Shown here: in pieces, positions 1 to 11,159 of the stretch
How positions within the stretch are numbered: the stretch's first letter is position 1
How the letters are laid out: the number at the start of each line of letters is the position of its first letter
NCBI RefSeq assembly: GCF_022605725.1
Contig: NC_065551.1
Span: 19,840,001-19,904,000, forward strand
Length of the DNA stretch: 64,000 nt
Direction: 5' to 3'
Source of the DNA: Anthonomus grandis grandis
Taxonomy: Eukaryota; Arthropoda; Insecta; Coleoptera; Curculionidae
Made by a program: the position numbers and the translations under genes
The notes under the pieces: generated by a model
Seen by the model: the letters and a program-made list of their open reading frames with translations, nothing else
The model's database searches: none
What the model was told of the DNA's origin: nothing

Positions 1-340
1 TGCCAGATTGTAGGATAAAAATTTTGTAAAATGCAACTGTTCGTAATATTAAGTAATGGCTTTAAACAAAAAGGCATACAGAGCTGTAAATCTTTTAAGG
101 AAAAAAATACCAATTGCATTAGAGTGAATGGTTTTTACAATTTTAGTAATTTTAGATCCATTAAAGTAAATTTTAATTCAGATTTGATATCATATTTATG
201 TGATTTATAAAATTGTATTTTCTCATTGGATGTTCTATTAGCTGTATTACTCAAATTGGTAAAATAGTTATTAATAGCCGTTAAATCAGAAAATGTATCA
301 GGAAGATCAGAATCCTTGTTATGGCCGAGATTTAATTTCT
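1..340 (-). pseudogene. non-LTR retrotransposon fragment (linker and start of reverse transcriptase)
   Basis: Read on the reverse strand, this stretch gives short frames resembling the segment between endonuclease and reverse transcriptase of jockey/CR1-like elements. They include a FTNLSN segment, a piece reading SNAIG and a final NSCILQNFYPTIWQ, which matches the usual 'INxCLxxGxFPxxWK' block. Frameshifts break it and it runs off the window edge. In a normal element this part precedes the GVPQG block, but on this strand the GVPQG block at 960-1000 comes first, so this is probably a separate copy or a rearrangement. Family assignment is by motif memory only. Confidence 0.5.
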
Positions 341-719
341 TTGCCGTGTTTTTGAGACATTAAATTAAAGTATGTAATTTTTTTCCTATCAATGGCTTAT
401 TCTGGGTAATTCCTTATTTAGAAGAGGGAAGTGGCTGTGTGGCTGCTTGTTTAGAAACCACAATAAAATGTAAACAAAAAACAAAGAAGACCAACGTTCT
501 CCCCTTTTTAAATATTGTGTGTATTTATAAATATTTTACATATCCACAATAATATAACAAGTAATATAGCAGAATTAGTGTATTAGGGGAAAATCTAAAT
601 TCGGAATCAACTATTTGCGTGTCTTTAGGAAGTTATAGCTGAGTACTGGTTACTTGTTACTGCCTTTAAATGAAAGTTTTTGGTTAAAAATTACTTTCTA
701 AGACACTGCAATGGGATGC

Positions 720-1540
720 CATCTTTGCATGAGCTAGACTCAAGTTCAATCACGTTCAAATCCTGTATAAAAGCATAAAGTTACCTTTGTCAACATTCAA
801 AGATAAATGGTTATTGTGTGCTCATTATACAAATATATCAAGATTTGACTCTAAAGATATAACATCTTCCTCTGATTATATTAATTTAAAAATTTTTAGG
901 CCATTGCAAGTAGAGGGTAAGGTGTTAGTTTAAACAATAAAGGCAACCCTGAGGTACTCCAGATTTGAACTCTATATTTTTTTAACAAAATTGTCCAATT
1001 TTGATCCTTTGCATGTTACCAGTCAGAAACATTTTCAGTCATGTTAACAGGTTTTCAGAGAGTCCAACAGATTTCAATTTGGCAATAAAAAGTCTGTGGT
1101 GAACTATCAAATATGTTAGAGAAAGTTTGAGCTTTAACGATAAAAAAATATAATATGCCAAAGCCCTAACACTTCATAGAAATGTTCAGTGGCTTGATGT
1201 ATGTTTAGGTTTCCCAGAGCAGGGTCTAAATTTTATGTATAATTTTAATAATATCAAATGTGTTCCCACTATAGTACACTTCTGAGCTTAACTGACAATT
1301 AGCACTGATAATGGCTCATACGCCGAAAGCGCTCTGCTAGGCTTTTAATATAAAATTGCTCTGAATACATCTGGTTCGATTAATTTGTAATTCCTTATTT
1401 GTCTGTAATATTGCAAGCGGGCGTCAGTTCTTTGTTTAAAATATTTACGGTGGGCTATCCCTTTTCTTCATGAGCAATTTGATATTATTGGTAATCCACG
1501 GCGTAAAAGGTTTATCGCGTATATTTCTAATAAAGTCACT
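720..1540 (-). pseudogene. decayed non-LTR retrotransposon (pre-RT linker and RT)
   Basis: The reverse strand shows, in order, a linker reading KPFTPWITNNIKLLMKKRD (about 1540-1440), an SVGLSENLLT-like piece, the RT motif SGVPQGCL (about 965-945), and the post-catalytic block LSLNVDKGNFMLL (about 800-760). These are landmarks of jockey/CR1-type reverse transcriptases, in the right order. Several frameshifts and stops separate them, and the YADD box is not recognisable. It ends next to the mariner-type element that begins near 1541. The clade is uncertain; that it is a non-LTR remnant is fairly sure. Confidence 0.6.
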
Positions 1541-1815
1541 TGCGTGTCAAGTAAAAACTATGGCACCAATATTAAGTTTTGTAAATAAAACACCCTATTT
1601 ATTAAGACGTTTTACAATTCTATGATATATTCTGAATACTTTTTGTATAGCAAACTATATGCCTGAAGTCAATGGTTTGTCAAATATAATGTGAGAGACT
1701 AACGAAACATATAAAATTAAAACATAAAAATTTATTTTATATTTATTGCAACTAATATTTAATTTGTTGTTTATTTGATTCAAAGCGTCCTTTACAATGA
1801 AAACTTTGGTTACAG

Positions 1816-1860
1816 GGTATCTCAAGTAGAAACTATGACGCCAACTTTAATTTTTTATGT
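1816..1860 (+). repeat. extra TIR-like end inside the element
   Basis: CAGGGTATCTCAAGTAGAAA followed by CTATGACGCCAACTTT resembles the outer TIR near 1541 (TCAAGTAAAAACTATGGCACC). The right TIR near 3523 matches the outer copy over about 150 bp but matches this one only at the tip. It may mark a related short element or a duplicated end. Confidence 0.4.
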
Positions 1861-1997
1861 ATTTTCTTAGAAAGTAAGTGGATCTTATTGTTTTCAAACA
1901 GTTTCCAAATTTAGAACCTACTGGATAATGGTTTTTTATGTAATTGTGAGTATAATTGTGATATTAGTTGTCATTTAACCTTTAATTTTTTAATAAA

Positions 1998-3240
1998 ATG
2001 CATTCATCTGAAAAAGAACGAACTGAAATACTCATAATCATTCGTTTTGGAGACCGGGTGGGCATACAACAAGAAGTGTGTAATCTATTTAATGCAAGAT
2101 ATGCTGATCGTCCTGCAATTACTAGATCCACCGTTAGTAAAATTGAATCAAAATTTAGTGAACATGGTCTTGTTAAACATTTATATAAAAGAAAGCCTTC
2201 AAAAGTATCTGAAGATGCTACGCTGAATGTGAAATTATTAGAAACGGAGAATAATCCCCATGAGTTACGTATTTTATTGGGTATTATGTCACTTGTAGCA
2301 AAAATCAATTAAGAATTTAGAATTTAGATCTCACACGCTCCTCTGTTGTTGAGCGTGTGAGATAGTATTTTCTAAATTGATTTTTGCTATAAGTGACGTA
2401 ATACCCAATAAAATAAGTAACTCATTATGAATTCATCACAACAATACAGATTTTACCTAATAATCCCCATGTTGTAATTAGTATAATTTCCAGGATTTGC
2501 AATTTATCAGTAGGGTGGCAAAAATACTTCGTGTAAATAAATATCACCCTTATAAAGTACAACTGATACATGAATTGTTAGAAGACTATTTTGACCGCCG
2601 AGTGCAGTTTTGTAAGCAGATTATTGAGACTAACAATGTCAACGGACATTTCATTAAATTTTTTTTTCTGATGAGGCTATCTTTACGTTAAATGGATACG
2701 TTAACAAACAAAACTGGAGATATTGGCCAACCGAAAATCCTCATTGAACCCAAGAATCCCTTACACAGCACCTTCAAAAAATTAATGTGTGGACAGGTGT
2801 TGCGAAAAATCGAATACTTGAACCCTTTTTTTCGAAGAAACATTAAACAGAGAGCGCTACTTGGACTTTCGACAGTTTGAACTTATCCCTGCTTTAGTTG
2901 TGTTATTTACTGATCCACAAGAGGCTGACATATCTAGAAACGAGATATAGTTTCAACAAGACGTGGTACCTCCACACTTTGCCATCGCCGTTTGACAATT
3001 TCTTGATAAAACTTTTCGTAGAGATGGATTGGACGAAAGGACTGATTGAGTGGCCACCAAGGTCACTAATGGATAATCTAATGGATCTAAAAAATAATCT
3101 AAAAATCTAATGGATATAACTCCATTAGATTTTTTTCTTATGGGGCTATTTGAAATCCAAAGTTTATGCGAACAGACCAAATAACGTTGATGATTTAAAG
3201 CAAAGAACTTTACAAGAAATTAGATTAATTGAGCCGCAAG
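1998..3240 (+). pseudogene. broken IS630/mariner-type transposase (DUF4817 HTH, DDE)
   Basis: The frame opens at 1998 with a helix-turn-helix region (EKERTEILIIIRFGDRVG, then STVSKIESKF) of the DUF4817 type, followed by pieces equivalent to the rest of the transposase at 33545: KYHPYKVQLIHELLEDYFDRR (2537-2600), a frame with the remains of the first catalytic Asp block near 2650-2680, YWPTENPH (2720), INVWTGVAKNR (2785), FQQDVVPPHF (2950) in place of FQQDGAPAHY, and PLDFFLMG (3120). At least five frameshifts or stops are present. A 196-bp hairpin-bearing insertion at 2263-2458 splits the gene after the HTH. It cannot encode an active enzyme. Confidence 0.8.
2263..2458. mobile_element. 196-bp hairpin insertion with 13-bp target duplication
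   Basis: The 13 bases AATAATCCCCATG occur at 2250-2262 and again at 2459-2471. Removing one copy and the 196 bases between them reconnects the transposase alignment (NNPH... to ...KYHPYKVQ). The insert carries two arms, 2263-2340 and 2351-2422, that are reverse complements with a few small differences, around a 10-base loop CTCTGTTGTT. The loop-proximal stem GATCTCACACGCTC is exact. No coding potential. The 13-bp duplication is unlike mariner (TA) or piggyBac (TTAA) and more like target-primed retrotransposition. Family unknown. Confidence 0.65.
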
Positions 3241-3544
3241 TGAAAATATGCAATTGGAAATTATTTACCGACTTCAAAAATGTATTGAAGTAAATGGACA
3301 ACAAATTAAACAATAGTTGCATTAAATATTATACATTTTTATTTGTTTATGTCGTATGTCTATTAGGTCAAATTTGACAAACCACTAACTTTGGGCATAT
3401 GGTAAGCTATACAAAAAATATTCAAAATAAATCGAAGAAGTGTAAAATATCCTGGTATACAAAGTATTCCATTTAAAAAAACATATGTTGATGCCATAGT
3501 TGTTACTTGAGGTCCCGAAAACTCTAAAAATCTAGAAAATTTGT

Positions 3545-3665
3545 GTGTGTTAAGTCATTTTAGTCCGATGATGGCAAGAACACTTGCCGAAATGCATTAA
3601 CACTCCTGAAATTAGAGGATTAGCATTTTATTTGTGGAGAAAAGACTTCCCCTACTAACTTTTCA
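3545..3665 (+). other. Penelope-type terminal sequence with hammerhead-like motif
   Basis: At 3565-3592 the sequence reads CCGATGA, then GGCAAG, loop AACA, CTTGCC, then GAAA. This is the layout of a hammerhead ribozyme core (CUGAUGA, stem II, GAAA) with one changed base in the first box. Penelope-like retroelements are known to carry hammerhead motifs in their terminal repeats. A related motif ends the window at 63913-63941. Catalytic activity is not shown; stems I and III are not clear. Confidence 0.4.
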
Positions 3666-3710
3666 ATATTATATTGACTTCAGTTCAGAGTGAACTATTT
3701 CCTTAATACA

Positions 3711-3712
3711 TA
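3711..3712. repeat. TA target duplication, left
   Basis: TA directly before CAGGGTGTTTCAC; the partner TA is at 6048-6049. Confidence 0.75.
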
Positions 3713-4334
3713 CAGGGTGTTTCACTTTTTTGTAGCAGGAGTTTAACAGTATTTAGAAAAATTAATTTTAAGGTAGGTTTCTCATATAAATATTGATCGT
3801 CAAATTTTTTGTTTCTGAGATACAGGGCATCAAAGTTTCCCAAAAAAAAAAGTTTTTATTTTTTAATATCCGAACTATCAAAGATATTGAAATCAAAATT
3901 GGTATAAACAATTCTAGGATGAAGGGTCATAATCGTAAATAATGTCATGTTTCTACGTTGGCCAGTGGCGGAGATATGACTAATTAATAATGTTAATGTG
4001 ACTAAAAAAGTAGCACGCCACTGGATTAAGTCGATTAAACGATCATTTCTAAATAGTGCATTTAATTGTAAACAAAAATGCCCTTTTGATATTTTTTCGT
4101 ATCTGACGCCGGTTGTAAAAATCACTTAAGATTTGAAGATAAATTTATTTCAACCGTCTAATAAATCGCAACATAGAATAATACTACAAATACTTATAAC
4201 TTATTTATAACAAAGAACAGATTACAAGAACACAATAAACAATTAACAAATTTAAAGAAGGTGTTCGAAATGTGAACCATTTTCTGCAATACATAATTCA
4301 CATCGACGAATAACCGAACGTGAAATGTTATTTA
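3713..4334. repeat. left long TIR (contains antisense copy of transposase C-terminus)
   Basis: Reverse complement of 5410-6047. The inner part (about 4256-4334) is the inverse of the coding bases for the last 25 or so residues of the transposase, including the block for CIAENGSHFEHLL and the stop codon. The outer part carries TCCGAACTATC and CTGAGATACAGGGC, also found inverted on the right. Confidence 0.88.
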
Positions 4335-4486
4335 TATTAATTTATTTTAATAATTTGAATAGTGTGCCATGAAATAAAAACAGTGTCATAAAATGTAAAT
4401 GTCATATTAGTATTATCGTGTCAAATTGCAATTGCGTTCTCAAAAAGTGTTATTTGTTTATTTCTTCTTATCGTTTTTGTGTCAAA

Positions 4487-5491
4487 ATGCCATTTATGTT
4501 TTCAAATCAAGAGTTAGCGGATATCCACCTTATTTATGGGGTTGCAAATGGAAACTCCGCAGAAGCAGCCCGGGAATATATGCGCAGATATCCGATTAGA
4601 AGGCATCCACATCCTTCTGTATTTGTAAGAATCCATCGACAAATTATTGAGAATGGTTTAGGCAATGTACGAGGAAATGAAAATAATGTAAATTTTCGAA
4701 TAGAGAGAAATAGGCAACAAATTTTGCGTGAGTTCAACAGAGATCCTACAACAAGTATTAGAAGTTTCCGCTGGTTTAGGAATTTCAGCTTCCCGTGTTT
4801 ACCGAGTGTTAAGACGGGATCATAAACGTCCTTATCATTTGCAGCCTGTTCAGGGATTACAACCAGGAGATGAAGAACAAAGAACTGCATTTTGTCGTTG
4901 GATTCTTAATGCAGCTAATAATACTCCAGGTTTTTTAAATATCAGCACATTTGGGCGCATGAAAATCCACATGGAATTCGACCAAGAAACTTCCAGCATG
5001 AATTTAGTGTTAATGTCTGGATTGGTATTTATGACAATCGACTTTTTGGACCATATTTTTTGCCACCACGGGTAAATGCTGCAGCCTTCTTGGAATTTTT
5101 AGAACGGGAGCATGCGAATATGTGGGAAGATATTCCTTTAAATTTAAGGAGACGGAGTTGGTTCCAGCTTGACGGTTGTCCTGCGCATTATGGGAGAATT
5201 GTGCGAAACTGGTTGGATACCCATTATCCAGAAAGGTGGATGGATCGTGGAGGGCCAGTAGCGTGGCCTCCACGATCCCCAGACTTAAACCCCTTAGACT
5301 TTTCAGTATGGGGTTTTTTAAAAGAAAGAGTGTATGCGACACCTGTTCCAACAAGGGATGACCTTATAAATAGAATTAGGATTGCTTGTAATGAAATAGT
5401 ACCATTTTTAAATAACATTTCACGTTCGGTTATTCGTCGATATGAATTATGTATTGCAGAAAATGGTTCACATTTCGAACACCTTCTTTAA
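4487..5491 (+). pseudogene. broken mariner-type transposase (DUF4817 HTH, DD41D-like)
   Basis: I take the start at 4487 because the family pattern begins there (MPFMFSNQELADIHLIYG), although the open frame reaches back to 4418. An N-terminal HTH (residues 1-60) is followed by a one-base frameshift near 4760. The second frame continues YRVLRRDHKRPYHLQPVQ and EEQRTAFCRWIL. Around 4940 the reading frame changes again and the block that should carry the first catalytic Asp is missing, as if about 50 bp were deleted. The third frame holds HIWAHENPH, NVWIGIYDN, FQLDGCPAHYG (second Asp), SPDLNPLDF (third Asp, 41 residues later) and ends FEHLL. Not functional. Confidence 0.82.
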
Positions 5492-6047
5492 ATTTGTTAA
5501 TTGTTTGTTGTGGTCTTGTAATCTGTTCTTTGTTATAAATAAGTTATAAGTATTTGTGGTATTGTTCTATGTTGCGATTTATTAGACGGTTGAAATAAAT
5601 TTATCTTCAAATCTTAAGTGATTTTTACAACGCAATTTGAGGAGAAAACGGAGTCCGATACGAAAAAATATTAAGAGGGCATTTTTGTTTACAATACAAT
5701 GCGCTATTTAGAAATGAGCGTTTAATCGACTTAATCCAGTGGCGTGCTACTTTTTTAGTCACATTAACATTATTAATTAGTCATATCTCCGCCACTGGCC
5801 AACGTAGAAACATGACATTATTTACGATTATGACCCTTCATCCTAGAATTGTTTATACCAATTTTGATTTTAATATCTTTGATAGTTCGGATATTAAAAA
5901 ATAAAAACTTTTTTTTTTGGGAAACTTTGACGCCCTGTATCTCAGAAACAAAAAGTTTGACGATCAATATTTATATGAGAAACCTACCTTTAAATTAATT
6001 TTTCTAAATACTGTTAAAGTCCTGCTACAAAAAAGTGAAACACCCTG
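5410..6047. repeat. right long TIR (includes transposase 3' end)
   Basis: Reverse complement of 3713-4334. The transposase stop codon lies inside it at 5489-5491; TA follows at 6048-6049. Confidence 0.88.
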
Positions 6048-6169
6048 TATAATGTTTAAAAGGTTATGTGTTTTATATTTGTGATATCCTAGTTATAAAA
6101 TTTGTCACCTGGGATACCTAGAAGACACGTATTTAGAAAAAACAAACAACTTATTGAGGAAAGCATGTA

Positions 6170-6440
6170 CGTCCTCGTCTATTTCTAAAATTACCCCAGA
6201 CATGGTTAGACCGTTTCAGAAAGCACAACCTCAAAAAGAGCATGGTAGGCAAAGAATAGATCTTTGATATTAACAGAAACGCCAGTTAAAAAAGAAATAA
6301 ATGAACACAAAAATAAGAAAATTATTGAAAATTAAAAAAGACTTCAAAGAAACCATTACATATTCAAAAAGTGCTCCAAAGCAGCGATAGCAGTGATGAC
6401 GACAACGACAACGCGTGCAAGTAAAATACTTGAAAAAAAC
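6170..6440 (+). pseudogene. pogo/Tigger-type transposase C-terminal remnant
   Basis: Short frames read ITPDMVRPFQKAQPQKEHGR (about 6190-6250), then LTETPVKKEINEHKNKK (about 6270-6320), then a Ser/Asp-rich stretch SSDSSDDDNDNACK (about 6383-6424). This order, a Pro-containing block, 'xTxTPxK', then an acidic tail, resembles the end of pogo/Tigger (jerky-like) transposases common in insects. Two frameshifts separate the pieces and no catalytic core is present. Assignment is from motif memory. Confidence 0.45.
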
Positions 6441-6449
6441 CAAAAAACA

Positions 6450-8700
6450 GGTAATTTTCATTCAAATTGAATATTCTAAAATATTTTCTGTATCGAAGGA
6501 AGACATAATATTGAAGTTACCGTCACTCAATAATTCGACGCAAGATTCTCCTAAAATTTGGTGTTGATTTTCACAATTATAATCTTAAATAAAGGTTAAA
6601 TTCATGTATATATTAAAAAAAATATTTTTATTATTAATAAAAACTTAGAATAAATGTTTTAGTTGTAATGATTACACATTTAAAAACTAAAATTTTTCTT
6701 TTGTGCTTGTTATGTTGTTGCTTGTTTATTTTGTGAAAGTTATGTTTTTTAAATTTTGTACTTGTAATACTGTTTTCTAATTACCATTAGTATTAACACT
6801 ATATTTTGTTACTTAAATTTTTCCCGAATATCACAGATCTTGTCAAAAGTGTTACTTATTGAGCAAAAATAATTTATATGGTCTTATTTTTACATATATG
6901 TATGTATGGCCATCGGTACAGTTTGTTGCGATCCTAAGCGACATAATATCCCGCTGAATAATAGATGTAGATTTTTTTATTAAAATAAACTATGTGGCAT
7001 TATATTAATAAAAAGGTGTAACTTAATGAATTTAAATTGTCAAAATTCTCCTAATATAAGTTACCTGTGATATAATTACACAAATATAAAAAAAATTCTC
7101 TGAGTATAGCGCTCTCCCCTACACTACATTATTTGAGAATCCTCTCAAATTTTAGTAAACCTAGAAATTATGTTAAAACTGGAGGTTTTTTTACTTATTC
7201 AACTCTTTTTTAAAACAAAATCCGGATAAAATATCAAATTGGTTTTGCCCTTTTAAACACAACAATGCCTGTAAGATTTATCCGAGAACCAAAACTCAAC
7301 GGCCTTTACTCGTTAAGCCAATAAAGAAAATCCTGTTTAATTAAATTTTAATTTGGTCGGTTGTATAACTTTCATCGTTTAGACGTAAATTCCGCATGTT
7401 AAATTGCCGGCGATAATTAATCTTTGCGCATATATTCAAACTATAACCAATTAAATGTGGTAAAAATACCGTTTTATGTTGAAGTAAACAATGCGTTAAC
7501 ATAAATCCGTATGACTTTCTAGATGCCCTTTTTTTAATTATAGACAAAACAACTTTTAAATATATACTTTCTTTTTTAAGGATAAGTTAGTAAAAACAAC
7601 CCTTTTTAAAACATCCTTTCACCCGAAAAAAGCGGTTTTATTTTGTTTTTTAAAAAGGCAGATGATCTCCCCTTGTTTTCAATTTATTCCCGTTTTATGG
7701 CTGAAAGTTTAAAATACACTCCAAAGCCCCTTTAAGTCTGTTATAGGGTTGTTTGTTTACATACCGATGGTGGGTGTAAGCCCTTCGTTGCCAAAGGGGG
7801 TTGAGCTATTAACATGGAAGAGATGAGAAGATGCTGATTGGTTAAAATATGTTATATTTTTAGAATAATTATTCATGATTCTTTGTTTATTTTTAAAACA
7901 GGTAGTATTAGATACCCTTTCAATTCATTTTAATATAATATAGTGTACAAAGGATTTTTACTTTAAAAATTCAAATTTTGCCTTAATTTGACTTAAGTGT
8001 TAAGACGTCTCCAGCTGACCTAGGGTTATAAGCATGGGCATTAAATATCAGTATTTAGTTTTTGTACTACTCTCTAAATCATCTGGAAATTGGGGGTTTT
8101 CAGTTCGGATAATTAAATTTTTATAAAAAATATTATTTTATAACCATTCTTTAAGATATCTGAGACTAAGGACTAAATACGTTAAAATAGTTGTTATCAG
8201 TGGTGTTGCTAATATTAGCTTCCGCAATGTTTAAACCTATACTTGAATTTCTATCACGCATAGGTATCTCTTTGGTGCTGGTATTGCCAGAGTTGGGTTT
8301 CTTCAGATAGTTAAATAAATATAATGGTTCTGTTGTTAATTAGTTATACGCCTTTTACCGCTTTTCATTCTATAATGAAGAGAATTATTCTGGAGATTTT
8401 AAATGCGAGACACTTGACTCAGCCCTAACTCTATAAGCCACGAATATTTGAGAGTGGCCTTCAAGTAAAGCCACTCTTCTTGCGCGGTTCACTTATGACT
8501 TGTCAAGGCATCTTTTCAAAAAAAACTCGTAAATTGTCTTGGTCGAAATAATATACCCAAGAATGTTAATGTTAATGAAAAAAATTAATAACATTTTTGT
8601 CGGGTAAGTTCAGTATGCGATAAATACGAAAGATAAACTTTGAAAAACAAGGCAACCACATGAAATATTGCCTTTTATTATTCAGCAAAACTTGCTGAAA
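6450..8700. other. AT-rich stretch, nothing identified
   Basis: Only short random frames occur. I see no long inverted repeats and no recognisable protein motifs. Confidence 0.5.
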
Positions 8701-8734
8701 TACCTAAATGAATCAAGCCAATATAAAGTCAGCT

Positions 8735-8900
8735 AATTTGCTGATGACACACAGTTTCTGATCTGAACGAGAAATAATTGTTTCCTCTAATAAAACCTCA
8801 GAATGTGCTGTTAACAAATTCGAAAGTTGACAATTCAAAGTCTGTCTGAGTTCAATTCTGCTCGTCAAGCGCATGCTGCGGATAGCAAATGGATCTGTGT
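8735..8900 (+). pseudogene. small non-LTR RT fragment (FADDTQF)
   Basis: The bases at 8735-8755 encode FADDTQF, the catalytic box of non-LTR reverse transcriptases. Stops follow within a few codons, so this is at most a short dead fragment; a chance match cannot be excluded. Confidence 0.35.
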
Positions 8901-9649
8901 GAGGAGCTCATGCTGGTCCATTATTTCTGAGATAATATATCAATTGCCTCACTATATTATTTTAAGCTACTTCTCTATTCACTAAAAAATATAAACAACG
9001 CTCTTACAACAGGTTTAAGGTCTCCCGATATATAGGGCAATTAAAGCTAATGCACTTTCATCTAATAATAAAAATATTAGTCATTTTAATTCTTACAAAA
9101 AGGTAATTAAGTCAGTCATACTAAACAATATTCTATACTCACATAAAGACTACTTTATAGTTTTTTTTTATAAGGCCTAGTCTTTACTTATTGTGACTTA
9201 ACATATATTTTTTTGATCGAGCTGATCTGCATGCGCTCAGGGTTGATCCGTTTGTTTAAAGGCTTCTCATATTATCCGTAGGATTTTTTTCATATCAATT
9301 TCAATACATTTATCATCAAAGTCTAAAAACCATTTTATTTTACTTTGTTTTCCTCAGTGATAAAGGGTGGTTTTGGGAGCTGTATTGATTATTATTGTTA
9401 AGTGTTTTTTGGTTCTCTCATCTTGCTCATTAAATAGTTGCTGTCCGAAAAAGTCGGAGAAATCATTCACAGGAATCCTCCTAAAGATTGTAGATAGTTG
9501 CTTATCTCGAATCCTTGAGAAACAATTTTCTTGTAACAGCTCGAAACCAAACTGCACTGATCTTTTCCTAAACCAAACTGCAAATTAAATCAATGAAAAA
9601 AGTCTAATACTATGAAATATACTATCTTTTAAGTTTTATTCTGTTAGGC

Positions 9650-11010
9650 TTACTGACGTTGATATATATATCTCAGAGATAAAAAATAGCAGCAGCAAAG
9701 ATCCAGATAGTATTGACACAAGGATTATAAATGCAATAAAAAATATAATAGTTCAACCTCTTACGGTTTTAATCTATAGCTTACAATACATTTCCTAAAG
9801 CTTTCGAAACTCCGAAGGTGGTATCCCTGTTCAAGAATAAAGGCTTAATTGATGAATGCAACAATTATCGTCCCATACCTCTGTTGCCAATATTATCCAA
9901 ACTTTATGAATGTATTTTAAAAAATTAAATTACCAAACACTTTGAGTCCAACAAACTGTTCGCCATAAATTAATTTGGATTCCACAAAAACAATTCCAGA
10001 ACTTAAGCTATTGACCACTTTACTAGTAATATCTTAAAGGATTTTGAAAAAAAGCTTGATACTCTGGCCTCATTTGTAGACCTCATAAAGGTATTTGATT
10101 GCATCACGCGTACCACCTTCTTACAAAAATTATCTTTCTACGATTTTCAAGATGACGCCATCTAGCTCCTTGAATTCTATCTCACTGATCGAGATCAATA
10201 TGTTTATTTCAATCAATGAAATTCCAAAAAATAGTCTCTGACGTTTGGGGTTCCACAAGGATCGGTGTTAAGCCCTACGTTGTTTCTCATTTATATAAAT
10301 GAGCTAACTAACTCTCAGAGAAATACAAAATTTCAAAGCAAAATCTATTTCAAAAGTTTTTAGCAAATCGTCTATCTTTAAATAATTCAAAATAGCGAAG
10401 CATGCAACTTCATTCTTAGGAACAACAATGAAATTGTACATGGTTTCTTGCCTGAATGTAGAATGGAAGCTATATTTCTCGGCGTTCATTTGGATGCAGT
10501 ATTAACCTGGGAGCAACACCTTGTAAGTCTCTCAAAGAAGCTGTCTTAAAACATCTCTCACTCTTATTCGGAGATCTAGTCCAAGTGACTAAGAGATACA
10601 CTTCTAACGGCTTATTAGAGCAATTTCCATTCTATTTTTACTTACGCCATTCTTGCCTCGGGTCATTCCTGTCATATTGAGAAGGCACTTAGGCAACAAA
10701 TAAAATGCATCTGCATAATTTCCAGTCTTGACTATAGAGAGGACTGTCGTAATTCCTTTGTCTTAACATTTTAACCTTACTCTGTGTGTAAGTTATGCAG
10801 TGTATGTTGTTAAACGCGTTAAGCAAAATAAAAAAATCTATAAAACTCTCATAAAGATTTTCACACCTATACCATAAGAAATAACAGTTTAGTGGTCTGG
10901 AAAGGTCCACAAATAGTTTAAGATATTTAGCATTACAGTTTTTCAATTGCGTACCAGCTAGAATTAAAACTCTTATAATTAATTAATTTAAAGAACAAAC
11001 AAAAGATATT
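9650..11010 (+). pseudogene. decayed jockey/CR1-type reverse transcriptase
   Basis: Broken frames give the landmarks of a non-LTR RT in order: FPKAFETPKVVSLFKNKG and NNYRPIPLLPILSKLYE (9790-9915), FGFHKNNSRT (9972-10000), FVDLIKVFDCI (10072-10105), GVPQGSVLSPTLFLIYINEL (10243-10302), then after the catalytic region IFLGVHLDAVLTWEQHL (10468-10520) and a C-terminal part near 10680-10760. Stops interrupt roughly every 20-60 codons and the YADD box is not legible. No endonuclease domain was recognised upstream, so it is probably 5'-truncated. Confidence 0.8.
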
Positions 11011-11159
11011 TTGTGCGTTGTGCCTTCTTTTCATTTGAGGATTACCTCGAAGCCAGTTTTAACTTGTAGTGCCATTTCATTACCTGTTTTTTTGTAGTTT
11101 TCAAATTTTATTTTTAATATTCATTAATATTGCATAATTTTATTTGTGTCTTATATTTT

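Larger units (their letters stand above)
1541..3523 (+). mobile_element. decayed mariner-type (DUF4817) DNA transposon
   Basis: Imperfect inverted repeats of about 180-200 bp flank a broken transposase. The left arm (about 1541-1745) contains TCAAGTAAAAACTATGGCAC and TTTTTGTATAGC; the right arm (about 3320-3523) holds the reverse complement of the same sequence with scattered changes. A TTGTCAAAT block lies in both arms. The exact tips are eroded, so I cannot fix the target duplication. A second TIR-like end, CAGGGTATCTCAAGTAGAAA, occurs at 1816 inside the element. The transposase is closest to the one at 33545-34636 in this same window. Confidence 0.6.
3713..6047 (+). mobile_element. mariner-type element with very long TIRs
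   Basis: The element is 2335 bp, begins CAGGGTGTTTCACTTTTTTG and ends with its inverse at 6047, and is flanked by TA. The arms run inward for about 620-640 bp each (3713-4334 and 5410-6047), so more than half of the element is palindromic. The arms are highly similar but not identical: a short block near 5630-5660 differs from 4095-4125. The central 1.07 kb holds most of a transposase gene reading right. The right arm includes the last part of that gene, so the left arm holds a reverse copy of the coding end. Confidence 0.88.

Noticed and set aside
740..790. GTTCAAATC box as a tRNA B box
   Set aside because: No A box, no acceptor stem and no cloverleaf possible around it.
9354..9588. Overlapping frames on both strands near a non-LTR remnant
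   Set aside because: Neither shows a recognisable domain; probably chance frames.
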